A stretch of DNA of 64,000 bases, taken from positions 868,001 through 932,000 of the forward strand of contig OY764903.1 in the NCBI GenBank assembly GCA_963668605.1. The letters are read 5' to 3'. Under the pieces are notes generated by a model that did no database searches, was not told the DNA's origin, and saw nothing but the letters and a program-made list of their open reading frames with translations. The translations under genes and the position numbers were made by a program. This DNA comes from G963668605 sp963668605 (GTDB lineage: Bacteria > Acidobacteriota > Terriglobia > Bryobacterales > Bryobacteraceae). Below are positions 55,877-64,000 of the stretch, one piece after another; the stretch's first letter is position 1, and each line of letters starts with the position of its first letter.

Positions 55877-56998
55877 TCAGAACTTGCGCCCGACCAGGTG
55901 TCCGGCAATCGCTGAAGTTGCACCCACGCGTCCGAAGCGGTCTTGGAAGAGCTTCATATAGAGCGCGCTCATGTCCTTCGGAGGAGGCTTTGTGCCTTCC
56001 TTCTTTTTCAGATGCATTGCTCCCGATGGGCAGGTTGTGACACACAGACCGCAGCCGATGCAGCGCTCCGTGGCAACATGCGTTTCGCCATTCGTAGTGA
56101 TAGCGTCCATTTGGCAGCGCGTTGCGCACAGGCCGCAGATTTCACATGTGCCGCTGTCCAATTCGGCGACGAACTCCGTTTGGAAATGGTCCGCCGGCCT
56201 TGGCAATTTTTTCGCGGTCGTGAGCACGCCGCAGCAGCACCCGCAGCAACAGCAGACGAAAAGCGGTTGCTGCGTGTTTTGGGGTTCCAGCACGAGCCCT
56301 TCGCGATCGGCCAGTTCCAACAGCCGCAGCATCTCGTCCTTGTCGACTTCGCGGGCCGCTTGTTTTTCGATCATCATTGCCGCGGCGGCGCCGAACAGCA
56401 GACAGTTCTGACGCTCCTTGGTTTGGCGGCAAGGCTCACCGGTGAGATCTTTGCCCTGGCGGCAAATGCAGTTCAGCGCCGCGAACGGCCCTGGGCTCGC
56501 CTCGATGAATTTGCGGATATCATCATAATTCGCAATCGCGCGCTCGACCGCGATGGATTTGTTGATCGGCACCGTGCGCATTTGCGGCGTCGGCATCGAA
56601 TGCAGCGCCGATCCGAAGCCCTCGTCGAAGTAGGCGCGCACGTCGCGTTCCAACTCCGGCGTCAATCGGTTGACTTGTCCCTCGTACATGCCCAACACGA
56701 GCGGCGACTTCCCGTAGCGTGGCCCACCCTTGGCCGGCATAACCTGGATGGCGCCCTTTTCCGCCATCCGGCCGAGGGTCTGCGCTAACTCTTCGCGGCT
56801 CATTTCGTTGCGCGCGCGGCGGTGAATGGCCGCCAACGGCTCCGGGATCGCGCTGAGGCAGAGGGCCACGCGCGCCTCCTCCGGCGTGAAAAGCTGTTTG
56901 AGAATCCGGATCTCGACGCCGGATTCGGTGGCCGGATACGGCACCGGCATATGGTCCAGGTGGCGCTGCAAGGCGCGGAAAAGATCTTTGGTTTCCAT
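55877..56998 (-). CDS. Multi-cluster ferredoxin-like protein linked to the corrinoid system
   Basis: 373 aa. The N-terminal half (20-125) is a helical winged-helix-like region (SREELAQTLGRMAEKGAI). The middle carries CICRQGKDLTGEPC and QNCLLFG, a further cluster-type Cys set, then a striking CCCCGCCCG at about residue 250. The C-terminal part has two 4Fe-4S motifs: CEICGLCATRCQ and CIGCGLCVTTCP. A strong GGAGG site precedes ATG 56998. Next to MtaC it may deliver low-potential electrons, for example to repair Co(II), but this is inference. Confidence 0.7.
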   Translation of the reverse strand: METKDLFRALQRHLDHMPVPYPATESGVEIRILKQLFTPEEARVALCLSAIPEPLAAIHRRARNEMSREELAQTLGRMAEKGAIQVMPAKGGPRYGKSPLVLGMYEGQVNRLTPELERDVRAYFDEGFGSALHSMPTPQMRTVPINKSIAVERAIANYDDIRKFIEASPGPFAALNCICRQGKDLTGEPCRQTKERQNCLLFGAAAAMMIEKQAAREVDKDEMLRLLELADREGLVLEPQNTQQPLFVCCCCGCCCGVLTTAKKLPRPADHFQTEFVAELDSGTCEICGLCATRCQMDAITTNGETHVATERCIGCGLCVTTCPSGAMHLKKKEGTKPPPKDMSALYMKLFQDRFGRVGATSAIAGHLVGRKF

Positions 56999-57113
56999 TC
57001 CCGTTCCTCCTTAAAGTCCGGGCGCTACCATCATTATTGACCTTCCGGCGTCATCACAGAAGACAAAAATAGCTGTTTAGAAGCTTTCCGCAGTCCCGTC
57101 CCGGCGGCGCGAT

Positions 57114-58490
57114 TCAGAGGCCGTAGCTGGCGGGGTCGAAGAGTGTGCCATGTTGTTCGATCATGGCGCTGAGCAGGCTCGCTTCGTCGGAAGGCGCGGC
57201 GGTCAGTTCGCTCTCAATACGGTCGAGCCAGGTGCGCTCTTTGGGAGAGAGAGTAAGGCGTCCGCTTGCTACGCCGTCGCGCAGAACGCGAACCGCTGCG
57301 AGGCCGGCCGCCAGCGTGCGCCTGTAAGGGCCGCGCTCGCCGGCGATGGCGGAGGCGATGCTGAAAGTTGCGTCCGGCGAGAGCACGGCGGCCTGCGGGC
57401 TGAGCCATTCGTCCGACTCGCTGAGCCAGTCGCGCAACACCAGTTCCTGCTTCTTCGATGCGGCCACATTCATCAACCGGCAATCGTAGGCCAGCAACTC
57501 GGCAAAGGCCTCCGGGGCATTGCCCGAAAGCAGCCGTATGTTCTGGACGGACTCGTTGCTCCACAGGTCGCACATCGCCGCGGCGATGTTGCCGACCGGG
57601 GAGAAGTGGGCGCAGGTTGCGGACTTGCCCTCCATCGAAATCGGACAACCGGTGATAGCTTTGATAACCGGTCCTTCGTAAGCGCAATCCTTTGACGGCC
57701 CGACGGCGCCGTTCTCAAACGCAGCCAGGCTGCGCACGGCGCTCATCGCCCGGACGACGGCGGCCAGAACTTCGGGCAACATGCGCTGATGCGCGAGTTG
57801 CATGGCGGTGTTGGCGAAGCCGCAGGCTGTATCGCCGCCCGGGATCGCTTTCCCATGTTTGGCGCAGATGCCGGAGATGCGCTCCCACAACCAGGCCACA
57901 TCGCGCGGCGCTAGCACGCCGAGGGCGAACAGAATGGAAGGGACATCGCCGTAAAGCAGTCCCTGGTCGTGGACCTCTTTTCCACCGATAGATTCAATCG
58001 AAACGATGTCGGCGCCGGCCTCCACGCACAACTCGAAAGAGCGCCGGACGCATTCCCACGGTTCGCCGTGGCGTAGCGCGGGCGGTTTCGCTTTGTCGCG
58101 CATGTCCGTGGGCGTAACGCGCAGGGCCGACTTCAATCCGTATTTCTCGTGCGCCTCGTGGAGTTTGTTGTGCAGCAGGGCTGTAATCGTGGCGCCCCAT
58201 TCCGGAGTCTCGGTCATGGCGGGCAGCAGCTCGAATTCCAGCACGATTCCGGGAACTTGAAGCGCAACGGCGCGCTTCAGGATGTTCTTCGAGAGTTCCT
58301 CATAGTGACCTACGACGGAGAGCCACGAGGCGGCGTCGATCGACATAGGCGGGAGCGTGAAGTTGACTTCCGGAAAGACGAGTCCGTCGCCGATGCTGAG
58401 TCCGAATCCGCATCGAACGGGATGAGGCGCGCGTCCGTAAACGAGACCGGCGGCGCTGCTTACAGCGAGAGTGGAATATGTGACCGGCAT
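57114..58490 (-). CDS. mtaB: MtaB-like methanol:corrinoid methyltransferase
   Basis: 458 aa; the whole length aligns by memory with archaeal and acetogen MtaB, whose usual length is about 460. The zinc ligands are kept: Glu166 in VSIESIGGKEV, Cys223 in GGDTACGFANTAM and Cys269 in PSKDCAYE, corresponding to Glu164, Cys220 and Cys269 of M. barkeri MtaB. It would transfer a methyl group to the corrinoid of MtaC. Methanol is the classic donor, but family members use other methyl donors, so specificity is open. It starts 2 nt after mtaC, so both are cotranslated. No MtaA is in the window. Confidence 0.85.
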   Translation of the reverse strand: MPVTYSTLAVSSAAGLVYGRAPHPVRCGFGLSIGDGLVFPEVNFTLPPMSIDAASWLSVVGHYEELSKNILKRAVALQVPGIVLEFELLPAMTETPEWGATITALLHNKLHEAHEKYGLKSALRVTPTDMRDKAKPPALRHGEPWECVRRSFELCVEAGADIVSIESIGGKEVHDQGLLYGDVPSILFALGVLAPRDVAWLWERISGICAKHGKAIPGGDTACGFANTAMQLAHQRMLPEVLAAVVRAMSAVRSLAAFENGAVGPSKDCAYEGPVIKAITGCPISMEGKSATCAHFSPVGNIAAAMCDLWSNESVQNIRLLSGNAPEAFAELLAYDCRLMNVAASKKQELVLRDWLSESDEWLSPQAAVLSPDATFSIASAIAGERGPYRRTLAAGLAAVRVLRDGVASGRLTLSPKERTWLDRIESELTAAPSDEASLLSAMIEQHGTLFDPASYGL

Positions 58491-58492
58491 GT

Positions 58493-59131
58493 TCAGTTGT
58501 TCCCCGCGAATGATCTTGCCAGCGCCACGGCGGATGCGGCGCTGTCACTGAAGCCATCGGCGCCGATCTCGTCGGCGAACTGGCGCGTGACCGGCGCCCC
58601 GCCGACCATCACTCGAACCTGGTCGCGAATGCCGGCCGCGCGTAGCGCATCGATCACGGTTCGCATGGCGGGCATTGTCACGGTGAGCAGAGCGGAGAGC
58701 GCGACGATGTTGGCGTTGTTGGTGCGGATCGCCTCAATGAATTTCTCGGGCGCGACGTCCGCGCCCAGATCATGGACTTCAAACCCGCCGCCTTCGAGCA
58801 TCGACGCGACCAGATTCTTGCCAATATCGTGCAGGTCGCCTTTCACGGTCCCGATTACGACTCTTCCCACAGGCTGCGCGCCGCTGGCGGCCAGCAAGGG
58901 ACGGATGATCTGCAGTGCGCCTTTCATGGCGCGGCCGGCGAGCAGCAATTCCGGGACGAAGTACTCCTCGCACTCGAACCGGTTGCCGACCTCGTCCATG
59001 GCGGGGATCATGCAGTCGGAGACCAGTTCCATCGGCGCCGAGCCGGCCTCGATTAATTGATTGGTGATGATGGCGGCGCCCTTCGCATCGCCGTTCAGGA
59101 TTGCGTCGAACAGTTTTTCGCGTTCAGTCAT
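58493..59131 (-). CDS. mtaC: MtaC-like corrinoid protein
   Basis: 212 aa: an N-terminal helical cap (residues 1-85, MIPAMDEVGNRFECEEYFVPELL) and a Rossmann B12 domain. The cobalt-ligand motif is GDLHDIGKN with His101, followed by SALLTVTM and a GG turn (MVGGAPV). It carries the methyl group between MtaB and an unknown acceptor methyltransferase. It lies 11 nt after gntR and 2 nt before mtaB. Confidence 0.88.
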   Translation of the reverse strand: MTEREKLFDAILNGDAKGAAIITNQLIEAGSAPMELVSDCMIPAMDEVGNRFECEEYFVPELLLAGRAMKGALQIIRPLLAASGAQPVGRVVIGTVKGDLHDIGKNLVASMLEGGGFEVHDLGADVAPEKFIEAIRTNNANIVALSALLTVTMPAMRTVIDALRAAGIRDQVRVMVGGAPVTRQFADEIGADGFSDSAASAVALARSFAGNN

Positions 59132-59142
59132 TCTTGAAGCTC

Positions 59143-59919
59143 CTAGGAAAAAGTGCGGGCAGGTTTGTGTCCGCCCCTGGTGGGCGGCTTCTTTGTGCGG
59201 ATGGCCTCTTCGACGGCCAACATGGCAAGTCCGACGATCCTTTCCGAAGCGCCGCGCGCCGCGAGTGGATCGTGCCGTCGGAGTGCGTCCAACAGGTCGC
59301 GATGCGCTTCGTGCCCCAATGCAACGTTAGCCGGATAGCGCAGCGTGTATGCGAGCGCGGTCTGGAACGGCGCGCGGATCGTTGTGTTCAATTGCTCCAG
59401 CAAGAGGTTATGGCTTGCGGCGACCACCGCGCGGTGAAACTCCAGGTCGAGTTCCACGATCTGCTCGATGGCGGTGACGGCATCCAGCGTCTCGCGCCTG
59501 GCTAAGCAGTGCTCGATCCCGGCCAGTTCCTCCGTGCTGGCGCGTAGTGCGGCGAAACCGGCCGCGGTAGGTTCGATAGCCAGGCGCACCTCGCACAATT
59601 CCCGCAGAAAACTGGCATCGGGGTGTACCTCAGCCTGCCAGGCCAGGATGTCGGGATCGAACAAATGCCAGTTGGAGCGCGGCAGTGTGCGCGTACCGGC
59701 GCGCGGCTTCATCGCCACCATGCCCTTGTCGGCGAGCACCTTCATGGATTCGCGCAGAACCGAGCGGCTGACGCCGAGTTCCGTGCAAAGCTCAGCTTCC
59801 TTCGGCAGCGCCGAGCCATCGGGACTTGCGCCCGATGCCATGACGCGCAAAGCGAGTAGGCGTGTCACCTGCTCGTGCAGTCTGGCGCGCCGGGGCGGAG
59901 GAGTGGAGAGCGGCTGCAT
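59143..59919 (-). CDS. GntR/FadR-type repressor of the corrinoid operon
   Basis: 258 aa: winged helix at about residues 12-78 (LGVSRSVLRESMKVLADKGMV), then an FCD effector domain (LCEVRLAIEPTAAGFAA, ELDLEFHRAVV, HRDLLDAL) of the sugar-acid-sensing group with its metal-binding Asp/His residues. The helix-turn-helix needs the residues just after the ATG at 59919, so no later start is possible. No ribosome site precedes it because the promoter ends only 9 nt away; the mRNA is likely leaderless. First gene of the mtaCB operon. Confidence 0.88.
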   Translation of the reverse strand: MQPLSTPPPRRARLHEQVTRLLALRVMASGASPDGSALPKEAELCTELGVSRSVLRESMKVLADKGMVAMKPRAGTRTLPRSNWHLFDPDILAWQAEVHPDASFLRELCEVRLAIEPTAAGFAALRASTEELAGIEHCLARRETLDAVTAIEQIVELDLEFHRAVVAASHNLLLEQLNTTIRAPFQTALAYTLRYPANVALGHEAHRDLLDALRRHDPLAARGASERIVGLAMLAVEEAIRTKKPPTRGGHKPARTFS

Positions 59920-59923
59920 TTGA

Positions 59924-59948
59924 AATAAATCATATGATATGATTTATT
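59924..59948. promoter_or_regulatory. 25-bp perfect palindromic operator
   Basis: Arms AATAAATCATA (59924-59934) and TATGATTTATT (59938-59948) around a 3-nt centre; a second palindrome ATCATATGAT (59929-59938) is nested in it. Strongly AT-rich against its surroundings, it covers the -10 and most of the spacer of the gntR promoter and ends 4 nt before the ATG. The best candidate binding site for the GntR protein itself. Confidence 0.75.
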
Positions 59949-59957
59949 CGCTGTCAA
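59929..59957 (-). promoter_or_regulatory. Near-consensus sigma-70 promoter of gntR-mtaCB
   Basis: On the minus strand TTGACA (59957-59952), 17-nt spacer, TATGAT (59934-59929). Nine nucleotides separate the -10 from the gntR ATG, so the predicted start point falls 0-2 nt before or on the start codon. Confidence 0.75.
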
Positions 59958-60102
59958 CAGAATCATTGCGGCACGATGTCTGCCAGCGCGCGCCGCATCC
60001 TTCCACGCTTCCACTCAGTTTGCCAGTCACATGCATTGGAAAGCCCAATGCAGTCCGGCGATTTAGGAAAGCGATCCTAGTTCTCTCCAGACTGTGATCG
60101 CC

Positions 60103-60132
60103 TTGACCTCTGTGCGCCATTCCGTGTATTCT
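60103..60132 (+). promoter_or_regulatory. Promoter of the rhaT-aldehyde dehydrogenase-GH127 operon
   Basis: TTGACC (60103-60108), 18-nt spacer, TATTCT (60127-60132), with the ATG at 60161. Expected start point about 60139, giving a 22-nt leader. No copy of the gntR palindrome lies near it. Confidence 0.5.
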
Positions 60133-60160
60133 TTGGTAGGTCCAATGAAGATCGGAATCT

Positions 60161-61171
60161 ATGGATAATATTTTCTTTCCCATTATGCTGGTGATCGTTG
60201 CCAGTCTGTTTCAAGGCACCTTCGGTTTGGGCATGAAATATGTCAAGCCGCTCGCCTGGGAGGTTTGGTGGCTGATCTACAGCTTGGTCGCGATGGTCGC
60301 CGTTCCGCTGCTCTGGGCACTCGTCGTAGTGCCCGACTTGAGCGGAGCGATCTTCAGCACTCGGTCCGATGTGCTGTTCCGTGCGGCGCTGTTCGGATTT
60401 CTATGGGGCGTCGGTGGAATCCTGTTTGGTCTCAGCGTGGAGTCCCTTGGCGTGTCGATCACGTATGGGATTGTGATGGGATTGGCGGCGTCTGTTGGCT
60501 CATTGGTTCCACTGGCTCAATTGGATAACGCCGCCTCCAACCCGGCTCTCCCTTATGTGGTCGCGGGTGTGGGCGTGATGCTGTGTGGAGTCGCGGTTGC
60601 GGCCTGGGCTGGCGTTCAACGCGACCGGCAACAATCGAGCGGGAGCGGGAGCAGCGCCGGATTCCAAAAGGGTCTCGTGATCGCCGTGGCTAGCGGCGTC
60701 CTTTCGGCGCTGCTGAACGTCGGCTTTGCCAATGCGGCGCCCGTCGCGCAGCGCGCTGTGGAACTCGGGGCGGCGAGACGGAACTCCAGTCTTGCGGCCT
60801 GGGTGGTCGTGCTCGCGGGCGCATTCGTGATGAATGCGGGCTACGCTCTATTTCTTCTCGTCCGCAACGGTTCGGCAGGCAGCGTGCGGTCGGCCGGAGT
60901 GCGCAAGCCGATGCTATGGGCTGCCGTTACGGGCGTTCTTTGGTTTGCGGCGTTGGGCGTCTATGGACAAGGAGCCGCTCTGATGGGTTCGCTGGGACCA
61001 GTGGTGGGCTGGCCCATCCTGCTCGGTCTCGCGCTGGTGGTCAGCAACATCTGGGGCTGGCGGGCCGGTGAGTGGAAGCAAGCGGCAGGACCTTTCCGGC
61101 TGATGGGGTTCGGCGTGGCGCTGTTGATCGTGGCCTGCGTCATACTCGGCTATTCGAACAGCATGATCTAG
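60161..61171 (+). CDS. RhaT-like L-rhamnose/proton symporter
   Basis: 336 aa with about ten TM helices and no large loops. The start MDNIFFPIMLVIVASLFQGTFGLGMKYVKPLAWEVWW, the sequence FGFLWGVGGILFGLSVESLG and the C-terminal GWPILLGLALVVSNIWGWRAGEW match the RhaT (drug/metabolite superfamily) transporter group. It should import a deoxy or methyl pentose such as rhamnose or fucose. It is divergent from gntR and heads a three-gene operon. Confidence 0.85.
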   Translation: MDNIFFPIMLVIVASLFQGTFGLGMKYVKPLAWEVWWLIYSLVAMVAVPLLWALVVVPDLSGAIFSTRSDVLFRAALFGFLWGVGGILFGLSVESLGVSITYGIVMGLAASVGSLVPLAQLDNAASNPALPYVVAGVGVMLCGVAVAAWAGVQRDRQQSSGSGSSAGFQKGLVIAVASGVLSALLNVGFANAAPVAQRAVELGAARRNSSLAAWVVVLAGAFVMNAGYALFLLVRNGSAGSVRSAGVRKPMLWAAVTGVLWFAALGVYGQGAALMGSLGPVVGWPILLGLALVVSNIWGWRAGEWKQAAGPFRLMGFGVALLIVACVILGYSNSMI

Positions 61172-61185
61172 AGAAAGGGGAACGC

Positions 61186-62631
61186 GTGAACTTAGGATAC
61201 AAGCAACTCTACATCGACGGCGAACTGCGTGACTCCGCGAGCGGTGCGCGCCGTGCGGTGATTTGTCCTGGCAGCGGCGAGAGCGTGGGCGAAATCGCCT
61301 GGGCTGCGCGTGTGGATGCGGAAGCGGCGCTCAGCGCAGCGCAGGAAGCCTTCCGTAGCTGGTCGTGCACCTCGCTGAAAGAGCGTGCCGGATGGATGTC
61401 GCGTCTGCGGGACGCTGTCATTCGCCATGAGGAGAGCCTGAGGCTGGCGGTGATGTTCGAGATGGGCAAGCCTTGGGAAGCCACGGCGGAAGATTACGAG
61501 ACGGTGGTGAACGCCCTCGAATGGTACGCCCATGAGATGGCGCACTCGCGGGACGTCATTCTGACCGATGTCGAGGACACGCATCGCCACCAGATTATTT
61601 CGCAGCCGCTCGGCGTCGCCGTTGCGTTCCTGGCCTGGAATTTTCCGCTGTTAAACGTCGGCTTCAAGCTGGGACCGGCGCTGGCTGCAGGTTGCACGCT
61701 CATCCTACGGCCTTCTTCGAGTTCTCCGCTTTCAGCCTATGTGCTCGGCGAGGTCTGCCGCGAAGTCGACTTCCCGAAAGGGGTCGTGAATATACTTTGT
61801 GGAACCGCCGCGGAAACCGCGAGCGTGCTTTCGGGCAGCCGAATACCGCGCCTGGTCACGATGATCGGCTCGTCGGAAACGGGCCGCCGGCTTGTGGCCG
61901 AGAGTGCAACCACAATCAAGCGCATGAGTATGGAACTCGGCGGCAACGCACCGCTGCTTGTTTTTCCCGATGCGGACGTTGCCACGGCGGCGCGGGAAGC
62001 GGCCGCGCTGAAGTTCGGCAATTGCGGGCAGATCTGCGTCGCGCCCAATCGCATCTTTGTGCATCGCAAAATCGCCGCGGAGTTTCGGGAACTCTTTCTC
62101 GAAGAGGCTCGCAAAGTCCGTGTCGGATTCGGACGTGAGAACCGGCCCACGATGGGACCGCTGATTGATCTGGCTGCGCGCGAACGCATTCACGCATTGG
62201 TTGGCGACGCACAACGCGAGGGTGCTGAGCTGCTTTGCGGCGGCGAAATTCCGTCCGGGGCCGGCAGTTTCTATCCGCCGACGGTTCTTGATCGCGTGCG
62301 GCCGGAAATGCGCGTGGCGCGCGAAGAGATCTTCGGCCCGGTGGCCGCGCTTATCGAGTTCGACTCGGAAGAGAGCGTCACGCGGCTTGCCAACGACACC
62401 GAATACGGGTTGGTCGCGTATGTCTATACTCGCGACGCCGCCCGCTGCCAGCGCCTCGCCGAGCGGCTTGAATTCGGCGAAGTAATGTTGAACGGCTTCA
62501 AGTATTCGATTTACCTGCCGCACGGCGGCGTGAAGCAGAGCGGCATCGGGAAGGACTGCTCGCACTATGCCCTCGACGACTACCTGATTAAAAAACGGAT
62601 CACCAGCGCGGCGGCTCCGAGGCTTTCATGA
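61186..62631 (+). CDS. NAD(P)-dependent aldehyde dehydrogenase
   Basis: 481 aa from GTG 61186, preceded by AAAGGGG; the ATG at 61072 lies inside the transporter gene. Catalytic Cys284 in FGNCGQICVAPN, general base Glu250 in SMELGGNAP, Asn152 in AWNFPLLN. The usual lysine of the cofactor pocket (KPA) is Arg here (LILRPSSSSP). It probably oxidises an aldehyde from sugar breakdown (for example lactaldehyde) in the cytoplasm. Its stop overlaps the next ATG. Confidence 0.88.
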   Translation: MNLGYKQLYIDGELRDSASGARRAVICPGSGESVGEIAWAARVDAEAALSAAQEAFRSWSCTSLKERAGWMSRLRDAVIRHEESLRLAVMFEMGKPWEATAEDYETVVNALEWYAHEMAHSRDVILTDVEDTHRHQIISQPLGVAVAFLAWNFPLLNVGFKLGPALAAGCTLILRPSSSSPLSAYVLGEVCREVDFPKGVVNILCGTAAETASVLSGSRIPRLVTMIGSSETGRRLVAESATTIKRMSMELGGNAPLLVFPDADVATAAREAAALKFGNCGQICVAPNRIFVHRKIAAEFRELFLEEARKVRVGFGRENRPTMGPLIDLAARERIHALVGDAQREGAELLCGGEIPSGAGSFYPPTVLDRVRPEMRVAREEIFGPVAALIEFDSEESVTRLANDTEYGLVAYVYTRDAARCQRLAERLEFGEVMLNGFKYSIYLPHGGVKQSGIGKDCSHYALDDYLIKKRITSAAAPRLS

Positions 62632-64000
62632 AAGCTTTTTGCGCAATTCTGCTCTGTTCGACGGCTCTCGCGGCGGGGCCCGGCGAGACCGATTTTTCCG
62701 CGAGCCCGCACGCCAAGCTCAAGAGCGTCGCGATGCGCGATGCGCGTTGGAGTGCGGGATTCTGGGCTGATCGCGTCACATTGGCGCGTACCGTGATTGT
62801 GCCCGATCTCTGGCAGACCATGCAGAAGAAGGGCAATGGCGCCTGGTTCGGCAATCTGCAGATCGCAGCCGGCGTGACGAAGGGCGAGTTCGATGGCCGC
62901 AACTGGAGCGACGGCGATGTCTTCAAGTGGTTTGAAGCGGCGGCGTTGGCCTATGCCGAAGCGCCCACGCCCGAACTCAAGCGCCAGATGGACGACGTGA
63001 TCGCAGTGATCGCCAAAGCCCAGGCGCCCGATGGATACATCTCGACGGACATTCAACTCACCAACAGGAAGCGCTGGACCGAGCCGCGCAACCACGAGAT
63101 GTACAACATGGGCCATCTGTTTACGGCCGCCGTGATGCACTATCGCGCGACGGGGCAATCGAACCTCTTGGCGGTGGCGCGCAAAGCGGCGGACTATCTA
63201 TACGGAGTGTTCCGCTCGCGTCCTCCGGCGCTGGCTCACTTCAGCGCTCCCTCCAATCTGATGGGCGTCGTCGAACTCTATCGCGCCACGCGCGAGCCTC
63301 GCTATCTCGAACTCGCGCAAATTCTGGTCGACATGCGCGGAACGCAACCCAACGGCTCGGATCAGTTCCAGGATCGCGTGCCGCTGCGCAAAGAGACCGA
63401 GGCCGTGGGGCACGCGATGCACGCCACTTACTTCTACGCCACCGGAGCCGACATTTTTGCCGAGACCGGAGAGCCGGCCTTGCTCACTTCGCTCGAACGA
63501 CTCTGGCGCAACGTGACGCAGGCGAAGATGTACGTTACTGGAGCGGTCGGTCCGATCGATCCCGGTGTGTACCGCTTTCGCGACGTCCTCGCCGAGGCCT
63601 TTGGACGCAACTTCGACCTGCCCAACCGCCAGGGCTACAACGAGACATGCGCCAATATCGGCAATGCGATGTGGAATCGCCGAATGTTGGCGATAACCGG
63701 AGATGTGCGCTTTGCCGACGTCATGGAACTGGTGCTTTACAACAGCATGCTGCCCGGCATGAACGTCGACGGCAAACGCTTCTTTTATACCAACGTGCAT
63801 CGCCGCTTCGGTGATGAGTTGCCGCTGCTACGCAACGAAAGTCCGCTGCGATGGAAAGACACCACCGAACCGGGAGCCGCGCAGAGTTTCTGCTGCCCGC
63901 CCAATCTGGTGCGCACGATTCTCAAGACCAGCGAGTGGGCTTACAGCGTTTCTGAGAACGCGGTTTGGGTGACGTTATACGGTTCGAACACGCTGGCGAC
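62628..64000 (+). CDS. GH127 (DUF1680) beta-L-arabinofuranosidase, 3' end outside the window
   Basis: 457 codons visible from ATG 62628, which overlaps the preceding TGA. Signal peptide MKAFCAILLCSTALAA. The GH127 fingerprint is complete: NETCANIGNAMWN with Glu339 and Cys341, and CCPPNLVR with Cys422 and Cys423, the residues that match the zinc/thiol active site (E338, C340, C417, C418) of the bifidobacterial enzyme. It should release L-arabinofuranose from plant glycans. The frame is still open at base 64000. Confidence 0.88.
   Translation, partial: MKAFCAILLCSTALAAGPGETDFSASPHAKLKSVAMRDARWSAGFWADRVTLARTVIVPDLWQTMQKKGNGAWFGNLQIAAGVTKGEFDGRNWSDGDVFKWFEAAALAYAEAPTPELKRQMDDVIAVIAKAQAPDGYISTDIQLTNRKRWTEPRNHEMYNMGHLFTAAVMHYRATGQSNLLAVARKAADYLYGVFRSRPPALAHFSAPSNLMGVVELYRATREPRYLELAQILVDMRGTQPNGSDQFQDRVPLRKETEAVGHAMHATYFYATGADIFAETGEPALLTSLERLWRNVTQAKMYVTGAVGPIDPGVYRFRDVLAEAFGRNFDLPNRQGYNETCANIGNAMWNRRMLAITGDVRFADVMELVLYNSMLPGMNVDGKRFFYTNVHRRFGDELPLLRNESPLRWKDTTEPGAAQSFCCPPNLVRTILKTSEWAYSVSENAVWVTLYGSNTLA

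Noticed and set aside
59944..60183. 79-aa minus-strand frame between gntR and the transporter
   Set aside because: It has no ribosome site, overlaps both promoters and contains no motif.

Overview
The window looks like a piece of a GC-rich chromosome from a soil-type Acidobacteriota, most likely of the Bryobacterales/Solibacter kind. This is inferred from gene content: an Oar-like TonB receptor with a carboxypeptidase-regulatory domain, many exported enzymes starting with an NRRxFL signal, families of sulfatases, DUF1080, GH106, GH127, and a DUF4159/MoxR/DUF58/BatA operon. No rRNA, tRNA, CRISPR array, prophage or transposase gene was seen.

Layout. 1-4.6 kb: end of an RNase R gene, an IscU-like scaffold whose 3' end runs 125 nt into rnr on the other strand, a NUDIX hydrolase, a methyltransferase and two unknown envelope proteins. 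4.8-9.1 kb: a hybrid sensor kinase with three receiver domains, coupled to a small gene fusing half of CheR to half of a receiver. 9.4-18.5 kb: Oar-like receptor, CBS protein, esterase, class A PBP and an SMP-30 lactonase, with a MITE-like palindromic element at 14.74-14.85 kb. 18.6-31.6 kb: an eight-gene, mostly stop/start-overlapping operon of DUF4159, VWA/glutamine-amidotransferase-like protein, caspase-like protein lacking its cysteine, TPR-gluzincin, MoxR, DUF58, BatA/VWA and a giant coiled-coil Gln-rich protein. 31.7-46.8 kb: a polysaccharide locus with four type I sulfatases, a GH29 fucosidase, a GH106-like rhamnosidase, an enolase-superfamily sugar-acid dehydratase-like protein, an FAD oxidoreductase, DUF1080 and a GH-like protein. 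46.9-49.5 kb: a secreted unknown and motAB behind a sigma-28-like promoter. 49.5-53.7 kb: a compact triad of patatin lipase, ComEC-like metallo-beta-lactamase hydrolase and thermolysin-like gluzincin. 53.8-64 kb: a divergent locus. On the minus strand, a GntR regulator lies with MtaC and MtaB (corrinoid methyl transfer), a multi-cluster ferredoxin and an exported fucose-isomerase-like protein. On the plus strand are a RhaT-type sugar transporter, an aldehyde dehydrogenase and a GH127 arabinofuranosidase cut by the window end.

How it fits together. The 31-47 kb enzymes could strip sulfate and deoxy sugars (fucose, rhamnose) from a complex glycan. The 54-64 kb locus could import sugars, oxidise aldehydes and use methyl groups released from the same kind of glycan (methanol or O-methyl sugars) through a corrinoid system. 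A 25-bp perfect palindrome sits on a near-consensus promoter whose predicted start makes the gntR mRNA leaderless, which suggests simple autorepression of the corrinoid operon. The strongest candidates for undescribed biology are this sugar-linked MtaBC locus, the gluzincin/MBL/patatin triad, and the MoxR operon with its serine-for-cysteine caspase-like protein. All three are inferences from sequence and context.
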